A stretch of 34,815 nt of DNA from an uncultured Brachyspira sp. (GTDB taxonomy: Bacteria > Spirochaetota > Brachyspiria > Brachyspirales > Brachyspiraceae). Below, piece after piece: positions 33,807 to 34,815 of this stretch. Location of the stretch: positions 1-34,815 of the forward strand of contig CASEHG010000322.1 in NCBI GenBank assembly GCA_949287565.1. The letters run 5' to 3'. Each line of letters starts with the position of its first letter. Within the stretch, counting starts at the first letter, position 1. The position numbers were made by a program, and so were the translations under genes. The notes under the pieces were generated by a model. It did no database searches. It was not told where the DNA came from and saw only the letters and a list, made by a program, of their open reading frames with translations.

Positions 33807-33831
33807 CCGCACGCAGAGTAAAATTATAAAA
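33807..33831 (+). repeat. 25-nt repeat, copy A
   Basis: Opens with CCGCACGCAGAGTAAAATTA. It matches copy B (33881-33905) at 19 of 25 positions, five of the six differences being transitions. It lies between the two arms of the GC-rich inverted repeat. Confidence 0.6.
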
Positions 33832-33880
33832 GATATATAATTCTGAGTTCTAATTTTTACTATATTTTAAATTTCGCTAA

Positions 33881-33905
33881 CCGTGCGTAGAGCAAAGTTT
33901 TAAAA
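33881..33905 (+). repeat. 25-nt repeat, copy B
   Basis: Opens with CCGTGCGTAGAGCAAAGTTT. Its CGTGCG core is the reverse complement of CGCACG in copy A, so the copies match in direct orientation and their cores also match in inverted orientation. Confidence 0.6.
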
Positions 33906-33916
33906 TTTAAAAAAGC

Positions 33917-33926
33917 TTGGGTGGGT
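33917..33926 (+). repeat. GC-rich inverted repeat, right arm
   Basis: TTGGGTGGGT, pairing with 33769-33778. A further G-run element, GGGTGGGG, is at 33997-34004, shortly before the Mrr gene promoter. Confidence 0.65.
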
Positions 33927-34026
33927 GCTAAAAATTCTAATAAAGCAATGAAAACAATGGAAGTTAAATATTCTGTATAAAGCAATAAATATAAAAGGGT
34001 GGGGATTAGAATAAAATTAAAAAACA

Positions 34027-34055
34027 TTGTAAAAAAGCAATTATTAAAGTATGAT
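34027..34055 (+). promoter_or_regulatory. Candidate promoter of the Mrr gene
   Basis: TTGTAA (34027-34032), 17-nt spacer, TATGAT (34050-34055), 24 nt before the ATG. The AGGAG ribosome binding site at 34067-34071 follows. Confidence 0.45.
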
Positions 34056-34079
34056 TTATATAGTATAGGAGTTTTATAA

Positions 34080-34815
34080 ATGTCACTTTTGAAATACAGA
34101 GATTATGATAAGTATGTACTAAAATATTTATATGATATAAAAGAATCTGTACATAAAAGTAAGATATATGATAAAATTAAAGAATATACAAACCCTTCTG
34201 AAGAAGATTTAAAACTTGTAAAAGAAAATAAATATTCAAAATTTAGTGATAGAGTTGATTGGTCTTTAGTATATCTTAAAAAAGCTCAATTAATAGAAAA
34301 CATAGAAAGAGGAGTATATCAAATAACTGACTTTGGTAAAAAATTCTATGAAGAAAATCCTAATTTTGATTTCAAAACATTAAAAGAAAAAACGCCTTAT
34401 CTAGAAAACAGTAAAAATAATTCAGATGATGATGACATAGATGAAATAGAAGATGAAAACAGAAATGAAATAGAAAAGAGCATTGAAGAATATTATGAAA
34501 GTGTAGAGAAAGATATACTTGATCGTTTGCAGTCTATGGGTGATAACAATGTTGATAAGGGTACTAAATTTGAAAATATATGTTTAGAACTGCTTGAGAA
34601 AATGGGTTATGGCAAAAAGTACAGAACAGGAGGAAGCGGCGACAGAGGAATTGACGGCACTCTTACTATGGATAAATTCGGTTTTGATATGATAGGCATA
34701 CAATGCAAATGCTATAAAGAAAATAATAAAGTTAATGATACTGAAATAACTAAATTTGCTCATGGGCTTAAAAATGTTAATGGTATAAACAGAGGAATTT
34801 TTATAACTACTTCAG
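34080..34815 (+). CDS. mrr: Mrr-type restriction endonuclease (partial, cut by window end)
   Basis: The first 245 residues of a gene that continues beyond the window. The ATG has AGGAG 8 nt upstream. Residues about 1-100 (MSLLKYRDYDKYVLKYLYDI onward) look like the winged-helix Mrr_N domain, ending ITDFGKKFYEENP. A Glu/Asp-rich linker (about 115-150) follows. The catalytic domain starts about 160: GTKFENICLELLEKMGYG, then the active-site set GGSGDRGIDG (Asp) and IQCKCY (the Q-x-K part of D-(E/Q)xK), then HGLKNVNGINRGIFITTS. Mrr enzymes cut methylated foreign DNA. No methyltransferase or partner is visible in the window; neighbours downstream are not available. Confidence 0.9.
   Translation, partial: MSLLKYRDYDKYVLKYLYDIKESVHKSKIYDKIKEYTNPSEEDLKLVKENKYSKFSDRVDWSLVYLKKAQLIENIERGVYQITDFGKKFYEENPNFDFKTLKEKTPYLENSKNNSDDDDIDEIEDENRNEIEKSIEEYYESVEKDILDRLQSMGDNNVDKGTKFENICLELLEKMGYGKKYRTGGSGDRGIDGTLTMDKFGFDMIGIQCKCYKENNKVNDTEITKFAHGLKNVNGINRGIFITTS

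Larger units (their letters stand above)
33457..34079. other. 623-nt noncoding spacer with promoters and GC-rich repeats
   Basis: Between the BspA-like gene and the Mrr gene, which diverge. It holds the minus-strand promoter near 33530, four short C/G-run elements at 33692, 33770, 33919 and 33997, and two copies of a 25-nt repeat. The only frame of any length (about 33596-33829, GTG start) crosses these repeats and has AT-driven composition, so I see no gene here. Confidence 0.6.

Noticed and set aside
33596-33829. 77-codon open frame with a GTG start before the Mrr gene
   Set aside because: It crosses the C/G-run elements and repeat copy A, has hydrophobic AT-driven composition and no ribosome binding site.

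Overview
The window is AT-rich spirochaete chromosome, most likely a Brachyspira species (inferred, not searched). Pointers are the very low GC, relaxed spirochaetal lipoboxes, an LPP20-type lipoprotein pair, an EFR1 flavodoxin/ferredoxin, a BspA-type DUF285 repeat protein, a C_GCAxxG_C_C protein, and sparse GC-rich C/G-run elements in otherwise AT-only spacers. No rRNA, tRNA, CRISPR array, transposase or phage gene was seen.

Layout. 1-3376: glycerate kinase, a convergent hypothetical gene, then hisB and hisH separated by a C-run element. 3378-8203 (minus strand): a 29-codon ribosomal-type gene, NuoE-, NuoF- and NuoG-like Fe-S proteins, and a GlpD/GlpA-type glycerol-3-phosphate dehydrogenase whose leader holds two 77-bp tandem hairpin repeats. 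8348-11905: maltose-type acetyltransferase, leucyl aminopeptidase (minus), and a tandemly duplicated LPP20-like lipoprotein gene with duplicated promoter. 12009-15765: an apparent operon of a YdfG-like dehydrogenase, a large charged protein of unknown function and an LpxL/HtrB-type acyltransferase. 16032-22145: HtrA protease, then an apparent operon of alaS, a HEAT-repeat lipoprotein, another lipoprotein and a small unknown protein. 22221-24396 (minus): C_GCAxxG_C_C protein with fabH, and a VUT-family transporter. 24549-26183: a membrane-anchored TPR protein ending in an Mrr-like domain. 26261-29880 (minus): BamD-like TPR lipoprotein, EFR1 protein, and an epimerase with a C-terminal zinc-ribbon-like domain. 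30041-30859: secreted double-CAP protein. 31138-33456 (minus): BspA-like repeat protein without a signal peptide. 33457-34079: noncoding spacer with a GC-rich repeat cluster. 34080-end: Mrr-type restriction endonuclease, cut by the window edge.

The most unusual system is the minus-strand Fe-S module. NuoE lacks its helical N-terminal domain, NuoF keeps its 4Fe-4S cysteines but has lost the glycine-rich NADH loop and the acidic FMN/NADH loop, and NuoG keeps the Fe-S ligand sets but lacks the large molybdopterin domain. It lies beside a flavin-dependent glycerol-3-phosphate dehydrogenase and looks like a stripped-down Fe-S electron carrier rather than a normal NADH dehydrogenase. Other points of interest are the TM-TPR-Mrr-like fusion with an operator-like inverted repeat at its promoter, the four-tract G-quadruplex motif between hisB and hisH, and the repeat cluster before the restriction gene. 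Assignments rest on motif reading by eye; promoters and terminators are predictions.
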